Of a stretch of DNA of 41,068 nucleotides, positions 16,276 through 24,066 are shown piece after piece. The notes under the pieces were generated by a model. That model saw only the letters and a list, made by a program, of their open reading frames with translations, ran no database searches and was not told where the DNA came from. The position numbers were made by a program, and so were the translations under genes. How positions within the stretch are numbered: position 1 is the first letter of the stretch; every line of letters starts with the position of its first letter. The stretch comes from an uncultured Pelagibacteraceae bacterium (GTDB lineage Bacteria; Pseudomonadota; Alphaproteobacteria; Pelagibacterales; Pelagibacteraceae). The stretch is taken from positions 1-41,068 of the forward strand of contig CACORD010000007.1 in the NCBI GenBank assembly GCA_902629535.1, given 5' to 3'.

Positions 16276-17004
16276 ATGAATTTTTCTTTAGAAATAAGCC
16301 CAACAACAGATCTCGACACCGTTCCACCGGTAAATGATATTTATATAACAATGTTACCTGGTGGAGATTATAGAGAAACAGCACAACAAGCAGTTGAGTT
16401 AGTTAAAAAAGGTTACAATCCAGTACCTCACTTTCCAGCAAGATCAATGCAAGATGAAAAGCAACTAAAAGATTATGTTTCTAGGTGTAAAGATGGTGGA
16501 GTTAAACAAGTTTTAGTAATTGGTGGTGGAAGAGAGCCAATGGGAAAATTTGATAGCTCGTTTCAACTTTTAGAGACTGGTTATTTTGAGAAGATGACAA
16601 TAGGAATTGCTGGACACCCAGAGGGGAGTCCTGATATATCCGACTCAGATTTAGAAAAAGCTATGATAGATAAAAAGCCTTATGCTGATTATATAGTAAC
16701 ACAGTGGTTATTAGATCCCCAGCCTATTATAGATTTTGTTTCTAAACAAAGCGTACCAGTGCATGTTGGAATTACTGGACCTCTAAAAATATCAAGCTTA
16801 ATTAAATTTGCTAATATTGTTGGAGCAAAAAATTCCTTAAATTTTCTTAAATCTAATTTTACTAAGGCGTTAGATTTATTAAAACCTAAAGACCCTAATG
16901 ATTTAATTGGGAAAGTTAAATCGCATACTGATTTCTTCCACATTTATACATTCGGCGGCTTGAAGGAAACAAACAAGTGGTTGAAGGAGAATGGTTATGT
17001 CTAA
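16276..17004 (+). CDS. Methylenetetrahydrofolate reductase-like protein (MetF-like)
   Basis: 242 residues from the ATG at 16276. An upstream TTG at 16240 is in frame but lies within a TTGACA that is more likely a -35 element. The sequence follows the MTHFR barrel: FSLEISPTTD, DIYITMLPGGDYRE, GYNPVPHFPARSM, VLVIGGGREPMGKFDSS, IGIAGHPEGSPD, DYIVTQWLLDP and VPVHVGITGPL. It is shorter than E. coli MetF (296 residues) and diverged. MTHFR interconverts methylene- and methyl-tetrahydrofolate with a flavin. The stop overlaps the DmdA-like gene by 8 nt, so it probably oxidises or reduces the methyl-tetrahydrofolate produced by that partner. Confidence 0.85.
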   Translation: MNFSLEISPTTDLDTVPPVNDIYITMLPGGDYRETAQQAVELVKKGYNPVPHFPARSMQDEKQLKDYVSRCKDGGVKQVLVIGGGREPMGKFDSSFQLLETGYFEKMTIGIAGHPEGSPDISDSDLEKAMIDKKPYADYIVTQWLLDPQPIIDFVSKQSVPVHVGITGPLKISSLIKFANIVGAKNSLNFLKSNFTKALDLLKPKDPNDLIGKVKSHTDFFHIYTFGGLKETNKWLKENGYV

Positions 17005-18355
17005 AGAATTTGACTATACTAAACTAAAACATGTTACTTCAGTTGATCAGTCAGATCGACAAGTACCATACAATTTAAGACAAAGTGGTCCCACAAAAGT
17101 TGAAATGCTAATTTCAACAAGAGTTAGGAAGTCACCATATTGGCATTTATCAATGCAAGCAGGTTGTTGGAGAGCAACTGTTTACAATCGAATTTATCAT
17201 CCTAGAGGATATGTAAAACCAGAGGATGGTGGAGCAATGGTTGAATATGATGCAATTGTAAATCATGTAACGATGTGGAACGTTGCTGTTGAGAGACAAA
17301 TAAGAGTAAAGGGTCCAGATGCAGAAAAATTTACTAATTATGTGATAACAAGAGATGCGACTAAAATTTCTCCGATGAGAGCAAGGTATGTAATTTTGTG
17401 TAATGCTTACGGTGGAGTTTTGAATGATCCAATACTTTTAAGAATTTCTAAAGATGAATTTTGGTTTTCATTATCAGACTCTGACATTGGAATGTATCTT
17501 CAAGGAGTGAATGCTGATGGTAAATTTAATTGTACGATAGAGGAAATTGATGCATGTCCAGTTCAAATACAAGGTCCTAAATCAAAAGCTTTGATGAAAG
17601 ATCTTTGCGGAGATCAGGTTGATTTTGACAATATGCCTTTTTATGGCTTAGCTGAAGTTAAAATTGCAGGAAGAAGTTGTGTAATTTCACAGTCAGGTTT
17701 CTCTGGTGAGGCTGGATATGAAATTTATTTAAGAAATGCAACTTTATATGCAGAAGATATGTGGAACGCAGTTCTTGAAGCTGGAAAAAAACATAAACTT
17801 ATGGTTATTGCACCTGCACACCATAGACGAATTCAAGCTGGGATTCTTTCATGGGGACAAGACATGGATCAACAACATAATCCTTATCAATGTAACTTGG
17901 GCTATCAGGTTTCATTATCTGGTAAAGGAGAATGGAATAAAAAAGCTGATTATGTTGGTAAAGCTGCCTTAGAAAAAATGGGCAAGGAACTTAAGGATGG
18001 AAAAAAGCCGTATAAACTTCAATTAGTAGGATTAGAGTTGGGTGGAAAACCTATTGATGATTATGCACCAGATTTTTGGTTAATATCAAATGAAGATGGT
18101 GGAAATCCTGTCGGATTTGTAACTTCACCATGGTGGCATCCAGAAAAGAAAACTAATATTGCTATGGGATATATACCTTTTGATGGAACATTGAATGCTA
18201 ACGGTTTTCCAAAAGGAAAAGTTGGAAAGAAATTTAAAGTTCATTTGCCAGAGAAATATTCAAATAATCCAGGAACACCAGTTGATGCTGTTGTAGTCGA
18301 TATTCCATTTAAGGAATCTTACAATGCTAATACAAGGGAAGTGGTGTCAGGTTAA
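16997..18355 (+). CDS. Aminomethyltransferase (GcvT/DmdA-like) methyltransferase
   Basis: 452 residues from the ATG at 16997, which has a GGAGA ribosome site 7 nt upstream; the ATG at 16991 is too close to that site. It belongs to the GcvT superfamily: AVERQIRVKGPDAEKFTNYVITRD, YVILCNAYGGVLNDPILLRI, IDACPVQIQGPKSKALM and SQSGFSGEAGYEIYLRN. The wording is close to DMSP demethylase DmdA but it is about 80 residues longer, with an extended N-terminus (HVTSVDQSDRQVPYNL) and extra C-terminal blocks. Likely it moves a methyl group from a methylated substrate to tetrahydrofolate, working with the overlapping MetF-like gene. Substrate could be DMSP-like or an amine. Confidence 0.82.
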   Translation: MSKEFDYTKLKHVTSVDQSDRQVPYNLRQSGPTKVEMLISTRVRKSPYWHLSMQAGCWRATVYNRIYHPRGYVKPEDGGAMVEYDAIVNHVTMWNVAVERQIRVKGPDAEKFTNYVITRDATKISPMRARYVILCNAYGGVLNDPILLRISKDEFWFSLSDSDIGMYLQGVNADGKFNCTIEEIDACPVQIQGPKSKALMKDLCGDQVDFDNMPFYGLAEVKIAGRSCVISQSGFSGEAGYEIYLRNATLYAEDMWNAVLEAGKKHKLMVIAPAHHRRIQAGILSWGQDMDQQHNPYQCNLGYQVSLSGKGEWNKKADYVGKAALEKMGKELKDGKKPYKLQLVGLELGGKPIDDYAPDFWLISNEDGGNPVGFVTSPWWHPEKKTNIAMGYIPFDGTLNANGFPKGKVGKKFKVHLPEKYSNNPGTPVDAVVVDIPFKESYNANTREVVSG

Positions 18356-18396
18356 TTATTTTCTAGGGGGAATTTAAGCTCCCCTTATGATTTTCA

Positions 18397-18501
18397 ATGG
18401 TAAAAAGTTTTATTATTGCGATTTGCATTATCATAGCTATTGCATTATTACTATTTCCACTAATTGTGTCATATAAGGATCAAAAAAATAAAAAAAAATA
18501 A
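18397..18501 (+). CDS. 34-residue membrane peptide
   Basis: A very short ORF from ATG 18397 to TAA 18501, whose stop directly abuts the next start (TAAATG). It is a single hydrophobic helix (residues 4-25: SFIIAICIIIAIALLLFPLI) followed by a basic tail YKDQKNKKK. The tight join to the Yip1-like gene supports translation. Function unknown. Confidence 0.5.
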   Translation: MVKSFIIAICIIIAIALLLFPLIVSYKDQKNKKK

Positions 18502-19044
18502 ATGTTTGCTGAATTTCTAAATATAATTTTTAAATCTATAAGATTAGATAAAACTCTTTATAGCGATAATAGAAATTTTGGCGAAGCTGCAATATATTTC
18601 GCTGGTTTAATAATGATATTAGATGGTGTAGCTGGAGCAGTGGCTGCAAATACTGTTGTAAAAACAGCTATAGGAATGTCTGGACTAACGGCAATTTTAA
18701 CATGGTTCATATGGGCAATTTTTATATATGTGATTGGTGTAAAATTATTTCCAGATAAACAAACAAAAGTACCTTTTAAAAAAGTTTTAATTGCAGTCGG
18801 TTTTGCTCATGCACCCGGGCTAATAAGATTTTTTGCGTTAACACCTGAATTAATGATACCAATAATTTTTCTTACTCAATTCTGGATTTTTGCAGGTCTT
18901 ATTATTTCAACAAAACAAATTTTAAATTTAAAATCTAATTTCAAATCATTTGGAATTATATTTTTATCTTTTTTGATAATTGCTTTTTTATCAATATCTT
19001 TTGTTATGAGTAGAATGAATGCTTTACCAATTAATAGTATTTAA
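18502..19044 (+). CDS. Yip1-domain-like membrane protein
   Basis: 180 residues with about five membrane helices (28-48, 58-80, 98-118, 120-140, 150-170). The layout, an N-terminal amphipathic segment (FLNIIFKSIRLDKTLY), a polar loop and later FKKVLIAVGFAHAPGLIRFF, matches the Yip1 family (PF04893) seen in many alphaproteobacteria. Bacterial members have no settled role. It lies directly after the 34-residue peptide and ends overlapping the stop of the convergent zinc-ribbon gene. Confidence 0.72.
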   Translation: MFAEFLNIIFKSIRLDKTLYSDNRNFGEAAIYFAGLIMILDGVAGAVAANTVVKTAIGMSGLTAILTWFIWAIFIYVIGVKLFPDKQTKVPFKKVLIAVGFAHAPGLIRFFALTPELMIPIIFLTQFWIFAGLIISTKQILNLKSNFKSFGIIFLSFLIIAFLSISFVMSRMNALPINSI

Positions 19045-19211
19045 ATTGGAAAAATTGTTTTCGATACCCTGCATGATTTACAAATTTTAAAACCAGTCAA
19101 AATTAAATTTTGGGTAACACTTTCGTCAGTTTTTTTACATTCATCACAGATATCATTTAAATCATCAGCGTTTATTTTATCCTGATTTTTTATATAATCG
19201 TCTTCAATCAT
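19041..19211 (-). CDS. Small zinc-ribbon-like protein
   Basis: 56 residues from ATG 19211 to TAA 19041. Two CxxC pairs, ICDECKK (Cys22, Cys25) and ICKSCRV (Cys44, Cys47), form a likely zinc ribbon with an acidic N-terminus (MIEDDYIKNQDKINADDLND). The start overlaps the end of the DUF3726 frame by 8 nt (AATGATTGA), so it is the last gene of the minus-strand cluster. Function unknown. Confidence 0.7.
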   Translation of the reverse strand: MIEDDYIKNQDKINADDLNDICDECKKTDESVTQNLILTGFKICKSCRVSKTIFPI

Positions 19212-19796
19212 TATCAGTTAAACCCGCTCCTGCCGCACCTTTTTTTAAACTTTCTGTTTCTTCAACAAAAGTTTTTTCTGATAATTGATATAAACTTTTC
19301 CAATCTTGTTCAGTAAAGTTGTCGTTATTTTCTAAAATTTTTACCTCTGCGTTGTTTGCAATATTTGGACAATTTTTATTTAATAAGTTTGTGGAAATAT
19401 TAACATTAATATTTAATAGAAATTCATTTTTTTCAAACTTAAAAAAAATTTTTTTACCAATAACCTCTGAGCTTCTACTAAGAAATGGTAAAAATAGTAA
19501 TGGATATGCAATTTTGGAAAAATTAATAGTTTTTATTGATCTAAAAAACTTACACCTAAAATAATTGGGCAGTAAGAAAATTCAGAACATTTATTATTTT
19601 CATTAATTAGATTAAGATTCTCAAACTTTTTGTCTTTTTTTTCATTTAAATATCTATTTAAATTTTTAATTCCCTCAAAGTTAAACATTTCTAGTAATCT
19701 TATACTTTTTCCAACTTCTTCGCTTATTCCCCAAGAATAACCTAATGCTCTACTTGCGCGTTTAGAGGTTGTTTCAATTTCACTCAAAGATTTCAT
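19204..19796 (-). CDS. DUF3726 protein, split by a -1 frameshift
   Basis: The N-terminal part (ATG 19796) begins SLSEIETTSKRASRALGYSW and matches the DUF3726 family, but stops after residue 87 at 19533. The homology continues in the -1 frame as IKTINFSKIAYPLLFLPFLS and on to TEQDWKSLYQLSEKTFVEET and the family's closing GAAGAGLTDND, with stop at 19204. Joined at the T TTT TTA run (19548-19542) the protein would be 197 residues, the normal length. So the gene is either decoded by ribosomal frameshift, recently broken, or carries a one-base sequence error in the six-T run. Role unknown; it sits 10 nt after the 550-residue orphan. Confidence 0.78.
19542..19548 (-). other. Candidate -1 frameshift slip site T TTT TTA
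   Basis: In the 0 frame of the DUF3726 gene the codons read AGT TTT TTA GAT CAA TAA, so the heptamer T TTT TTA is in the exact X XXY YYZ register of canonical -1 slip sites, with the 0-frame stop three codons later. I see no strong downstream hairpin; an AGG triplet lies six bases upstream. A sequencing or true deletion in the homopolymer would give the same picture. Confidence 0.45.
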
Positions 19797-19805
19797 AAAA
19801 TTTAA

Positions 19806-21458
19806 TCAACGATAGACCCAATGCTGATTATAATCTTTTAATTCATGCGGAAGTGGTGCTCCTTGAAACATGCAAATTCTTAACCACTTATCTGACCTTG
19901 GATCAAATTTTAGTGCACCAAAAAAAGATAATTTTAATCGTAGCATATCGATTGGGACAACGTTTTCATTAATTGTATTATCTTGAATTTCAGCATAAGG
20001 AAATTTTTCAATGATAAATGCACGTCTTACAACATGTCTTAAATCTGCATTATTCATTAAAAATCTATCAATAGTTAAATCATCTTTACATAAAATTAAC
20101 TGATCATTTAGTTTTTTAATATCTCTAGCAATAGCAAGAGGTTGTTCTAATTCTGCACCTCCTTCCTCAAAACGATCTGCATACCTAGGCTCTTCCTTAT
20201 TTTTAGAAATAAACCAAAAATTTCTTAAATTTGATTTATCTTTGAAATTAATCTTAAGAATATCTGGATACCTTTGCTTTAAAATATTTTTAAGATCTAA
20301 AACTGATCGTTCCGTGGGAATTCTAAAATACTTTTCCTCATCTGAGCTCATTTTTTTTATTAATGGCTCAACAATTTTATCAAAAGGTTCCATCATCATA
20401 GACACAATATACTCAATAGTTTCTTCACAAGTTTCTTTCTCTAACCATAAATATATTTTATTGAAAGGATATGGAGTTTTAAAATCTAATTGATTTTCGA
20501 TAAATTCTAAAAATTTTTTTACATTAAAAAGTAGTGAATTTATTTTTTTAATTTGAAATTCACTTTCAGAATTCCAACTTGTAATATTTTTTAAGGAACC
20601 TATGACACATTTTTTGAATAAATCTGCATCTTTTGAATTTACATTTTTAATTTCTCTAATTTCTTTTAGTGCGATTTCTCTTGATAAGATCCAATTATTT
20701 AACAAGGTAGGATGATTAACAATAAAAGGTGCCATTCCTAGTCCAGTTGAATTTCCAATCCCAAGGTTTCTACAAATTTTTGAGTCTAAATTAACAGCTT
20801 TCTTTGGATTTTTATGCTTGGCTACATGATTAACTTGATCGAAAGTGAATTGCCTTACTAAATAGACCAACATCATCTCTAATCTAAATGGTCCATTAAT
20901 TTCTGCCCTATTTTTTATTCTAAATCTATCTGCTAAACCAAACTTTCCAGAACCATAAACGGCGGTAGTTCTATACAAATATCCAACTTTTTCTAATAAA
21001 TTTAAATCTGGCTGATTACCTTCGCTTAACTTCTCAACTACATGATTAAAAACCCTAACTGATTTATTTGCTCTAGATAAAGTTAGTTCTTTATATGAAA
21101 GTCTACCAACCTCTTGTCTTGGGACTTCATTCTTCAATCTTTCAATATCTATTTTTGAGGGAACCCCATCATGCAAAGTAAAGGCAGCATCCCATTTTGT
21201 TGCAATAACTCTATCTGATCTATCATTATCATCTATCTTGTTAGCAAAACAAACTAATGAGTAAACTCTTTTATTTTTTTTAAAGGAATATATCGCTACG
21301 CCATATCCATCAGGATCTAAGTTGAATAAATCTCTGTTGTATTCCCAGTCTTTGAATTCATTTAAAAAACTTCTTAGAAATGATAATTTAGATTGGTGAA
21401 AGGACCCTAGTCTAGACAATTTCATTATAATGTTTGGATCTCTTAATTCGACTTTCAT
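19806..21458 (-). CDS. Conserved-looking 550-residue protein of unknown function
   Basis: I do not recognise a family. It has no signal peptide or membrane helix and looks like a folded cytoplasmic protein with mixed alpha/beta composition. Notable blocks are DPDGYGVAIYSFKKNKRVYS (48-67), the beta-rich VCFANKIDDNDRSDRVIATKWD just after it, RTTAVYGSGKFGLADRFRI, GIGNSTGLGMAPFIVNHPTL and PRYADRFEEGGAEL, which look like active-site or binding loops. The start ATG is 3 nt after the M19-like stop and its stop is 9 nt before the DUF3726 start. The order M19-like, orphan, DUF3726, zinc ribbon suggests one pathway, perhaps a degradative one given the hydrolase-like first gene. Confidence 0.85.
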   Translation of the reverse strand: MKVELRDPNIIMKLSRLGSFHQSKLSFLRSFLNEFKDWEYNRDLFNLDPDGYGVAIYSFKKNKRVYSLVCFANKIDDNDRSDRVIATKWDAAFTLHDGVPSKIDIERLKNEVPRQEVGRLSYKELTLSRANKSVRVFNHVVEKLSEGNQPDLNLLEKVGYLYRTTAVYGSGKFGLADRFRIKNRAEINGPFRLEMMLVYLVRQFTFDQVNHVAKHKNPKKAVNLDSKICRNLGIGNSTGLGMAPFIVNHPTLLNNWILSREIALKEIREIKNVNSKDADLFKKCVIGSLKNITSWNSESEFQIKKINSLLFNVKKFLEFIENQLDFKTPYPFNKIYLWLEKETCEETIEYIVSMMMEPFDKIVEPLIKKMSSDEEKYFRIPTERSVLDLKNILKQRYPDILKINFKDKSNLRNFWFISKNKEEPRYADRFEEGGAELEQPLAIARDIKKLNDQLILCKDDLTIDRFLMNNADLRHVVRRAFIIEKFPYAEIQDNTINENVVPIDMLRLKLSFFGALKFDPRSDKWLRICMFQGAPLPHELKDYNQHWVYR

Positions 21459-21461
21459 ACT

Positions 21462-22427
21462 CTAAATATTTCTATAAAAATTATACCAATTGTTACCTAA
21501 TATCCCATTAGTTTCTTCCTCAGAAAATCCAACTTTTCTTAATCCCTTCTCTATATTAAAAAAACCTCTAGCATCCTTAAACCAATCTGGTTGTTTAGGG
21601 AAGCCAGGTTTGTTTTTTGAGCCTTCTCCATAATTTTTATTTTTAGACCAGGTACCGTTCCTCATCCATTCTACAATTTCATCAGGCTGATTCAAACATA
21701 AGTCAGATCCGATGCCAATATTTTTAATATTCATTATATCTGACGTTCTAGCAATCATTTCACAAAAGCTATCTAAAGTACAATTAGTATTATTCTTTAA
21801 ATGGTGAGGATATAAAGAAAAACCCAAAATCCCTCCGCTATCACTTAAAACTTTTAATAACTCTTTAGACTTATTTCTTTTAGCAGCATGCCAAAAGCTT
21901 GGGTTAGCATGTGTGATTGCAATTGGTTTTTCACTTATTTCAATTGCGTCCAATGTACTTTTTTCAGCAGAATGGGACATATCTATAACTATTCCAACTC
22001 TGTTCATTTCTTTAATGACTTCACGTCCAAAATTAGTTACTCCACTATCAATTTTTTCATAACAGCCAGTTGCTAGAAGAGATTGGTTATTATAAGTTAA
22101 TTGCATAAAACGACATCCAAGTTTATGTACGTTTTCTACTAAAGATATGTCATCCTCAATTGGCGAGCAGTTTTGGAATCCAAAAAAAATTGCAGTTTTT
22201 TTTTCTAATTTAGCTTTTTCAATATCTTTGAAATTTGCGCCTTGAAAAATTAAATCAGAATTTTTCTCAAAAAGTTTTTGCCACTTTTTAATTTCATTTA
22301 AAAATTCATTATAATCCTCATGATAGACAATTGTTACATGAACAGCATCTAACTCAGCTTGTCTATTAATTTCAAAAATTTCTCTTGTCCAATTACAATA
22401 CTGTAAATTGTCAATTTTATATTTCAT
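21462..22427 (-). CDS. Membrane-dipeptidase-like (M19) protein with altered metal site
   Basis: 321 residues of the renal dipeptidase/M19 barrel. Conserved features are DMSHSAEKSTLDAI (His152), IAITHANPSFWHAAKRNKS (His173), GGILGFSLYPHHL and IGIGSDLCLNQPDE (Asp242). However, the N-terminal HxD metal pair of true M19 enzymes is replaced (it begins MKYKIDNLQYCNW), and the bridging Glu is Gln85 in FFGFQNCSPIEDD where GIEGG is expected. So it may bind one metal or have a changed reaction. Cytoplasmic; no signal peptide. First gene of the four-gene cluster, divergent from purE across 99 nt. Confidence 0.82.
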   Translation of the reverse strand: MKYKIDNLQYCNWTREIFEINRQAELDAVHVTIVYHEDYNEFLNEIKKWQKLFEKNSDLIFQGANFKDIEKAKLEKKTAIFFGFQNCSPIEDDISLVENVHKLGCRFMQLTYNNQSLLATGCYEKIDSGVTNFGREVIKEMNRVGIVIDMSHSAEKSTLDAIEISEKPIAITHANPSFWHAAKRNKSKELLKVLSDSGGILGFSLYPHHLKNNTNCTLDSFCEMIARTSDIMNIKNIGIGSDLCLNQPDEIVEWMRNGTWSKNKNYGEGSKNKPGFPKQPDWFKDARGFFNIEKGLRKVGFSEEETNGILGNNWYNFYRNI

Positions 22428-22479
22428 GAGTCTAATTTATCAAACCATATCAATATGTATTTGAAATTCTATTAATTTA

Positions 22480-22515
22480 TTGAAATTTCAACAATTTTTT
22501 GAAATAAGGTTTCAA
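22480..22515. promoter_or_regulatory. TTGAAA dyads in the purE / M19-like divergent region
   Basis: A perfect 12-bp palindrome TTGAAATTTCAA at 22480-22491 is followed at 22499-22515 by a second dyad TTGAAA-TAAGG-TTTCAA. A further TTGAAATT lies at 22461. In a 99-nt divergent gap these repeated half-sites may be operators for one or both directions. AT-rich sequence makes chance dyads common, so this is tentative. Confidence 0.35.
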
Positions 22516-22526
22516 TAAATAAATTC

Positions 22527-23015
22527 ATGAGTAAAAAAAATCTGAAAGTTTCAATAGTAATGGGCAGTCAATCTGACTTTAAAACAATGAAATTAGCAAA
22601 ACAAATTTTAAAAAAACTTAAAGTTCCCATGGAAATAAAGATTATTTCTGCTCACAGAACCCCAATGAGAATGTATAAGTACGCGTCTGATGCAGAAAAA
22701 AATAATATTGGAGTAATTATTGCAGGTGCAGGAGGCTCGGCGCATTTACCTGGGATGATCGCAGCACTTACTCAAATACCTGTATTAGGTGTTCCAATTG
22801 AGAGTAAAAAACTCAAAGGCTTAGACAGCTTGTTATCTATTGCTCAAATGCCAAAAGGAATTCCTGTAGGGACTTTGGCGATAGGAGAAGATGGAGCAAT
22901 TAATGCAGCTATACTTGCTGCTTCAATTATTTCTAATAGTAATCCTAGCGTTAAATCTAAACTTAGAAGTTGGAGATTTTCTCAAACAAAATCAGTCAAA
23001 AAAAATCCAAAATAA
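22527..23015 (+). CDS. purE: N5-carboxyaminoimidazole ribonucleotide mutase
   Basis: 162 residues. PurE moves the carboxyl group of N5-CAIR to make CAIR in purine synthesis. VSIVMGSQSDFKTMK (9-23), SAHRTPMRMYKYA (41-53) and the GAGGSAHLPGMIAALT block (67-82), along with GVPIESKKLKGLDSLLSI, are the class I PurE marks, and the length is standard. It is followed 4 nt later by purK, its partner. Confidence 0.96.
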   Translation: MSKKNLKVSIVMGSQSDFKTMKLAKQILKKLKVPMEIKIISAHRTPMRMYKYASDAEKNNIGVIIAGAGGSAHLPGMIAALTQIPVLGVPIESKKLKGLDSLLSIAQMPKGIPVGTLAIGEDGAINAAILAASIISNSNPSVKSKLRSWRFSQTKSVKKNPK

Positions 23016-23019
23016 TTCA

Positions 23020-24066
23020 ATGTCTGAAATTAGATTAGGAATTCTTGGTGGTGGTCAATTAGGTAGTATGTTGTCAGTTGCAGCAAAAAAATTAAATATC
23101 AAAACTTTGATTTACTCAGATGATCAAGATGCACCTGCACAAAATTTCTGTGATGAATTCATGTTTGGGGATTACAAAGATAAAAATAAAATTAACGATT
23201 TTGTAAAAAAGGTAAGTATAGTTACTTATGAATTTGAAAATATTCCTTATGAAACTTTAAATGAAATAAATAAATTCAAAACAGTAAATCCAAAGCCATC
23301 GATAAATAGATTAATACAACATCGTTTAGCTGAAAAAGATTTTGTGAATAAATTAAATATCAGAACTACAAGATATGTTAGTATAGAAAAAAAATCAGAT
23401 TTAGAGACTCTTGGTGATTTTTTGCCAGGAATTTTAAAAACAGTAACTATGGGTTACGATGGAAAAGGTCAATATCCTATTAAATCACTAAATGAGTTAA
23501 ATAAACTAAATATAGATTTTTCAAAAGAATATATTCTTGAAAAACTAGTTAAATTAAAAAAAGAAATCTCGGTTATAATTACAAGATTTGGAAATAACAG
23601 ATACGAAATTTATGAGGCAATCGAAAATATTCATGAAAACCAAATTTTAAAAAAATCCAAAATCCCTGCTGATATTACCAATAAACTTGTTGATCAATCT
23701 AGAGAATGGAGTAAAAAAATTTCCGAGGAATTAAAATACATTGGTACACTTTGTGTAGAATTTTTTATTGATAGAAATGATAATCTATATGTGAATGAAA
23801 TCGCACCCAGAGTTCATAATTCTGGCCATTTAACTATTAATGCTTTTAATATTAGCCAGTTTGAAAATCATATAAGAGCAGTTTGTTCTTTAGAGCAAAT
23901 CCCCTTAAAGAAATTACATAATGCAGAAATGATAAATCTTATAGGTAATCAAATTACCCCATATAGACAAAATATAAATTTAAACGATAATGAATTTTTT
24001 TTCGATTATCAAAAAAAAGAAGTAAAAGATAAAAGAAAAATGGGTCATTTAACAAAAATTTTATAA
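23020..24066 (+). CDS. purK: N5-carboxyaminoimidazole ribonucleotide synthase
   Basis: 348 residues from ATG 23020; a longer in-frame reading back to 22891 lies inside purE and is not used. PurK, an ATP-grasp enzyme, makes N5-CAIR from AIR, bicarbonate and ATP. RLGILGGGQLGSMLSVAAKK, VTYEFENIPYETL, GILKTVTMGYDGKGQ and the metal-binding EFFIDRNDNLYVNEIAPRVHN (with HNSGH) are typical. It is a little short and diverged in the C-terminal part. The stop overlaps the GNAT start by one base. Confidence 0.95.
   Translation: MSEIRLGILGGGQLGSMLSVAAKKLNIKTLIYSDDQDAPAQNFCDEFMFGDYKDKNKINDFVKKVSIVTYEFENIPYETLNEINKFKTVNPKPSINRLIQHRLAEKDFVNKLNIRTTRYVSIEKKSDLETLGDFLPGILKTVTMGYDGKGQYPIKSLNELNKLNIDFSKEYILEKLVKLKKEISVIITRFGNNRYEIYEAIENIHENQILKKSKIPADITNKLVDQSREWSKKISEELKYIGTLCVEFFIDRNDNLYVNEIAPRVHNSGHLTINAFNISQFENHIRAVCSLEQIPLKKLHNAEMINLIGNQITPYRQNINLNDNEFFFDYQKKEVKDKRKMGHLTKIL

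Noticed and set aside
16997..18355. Calling this gene dmdA
   Set aside because: It is about 80 residues too long and its N-terminus and C-terminus differ from DmdA; only the superfamily and likely chemistry are supported.
22891..23019. Extended start of purK inside purE
   Set aside because: The added residues read as an off-frame of purE, and the ATG at 23020 aligns with the usual PurK N-terminus.
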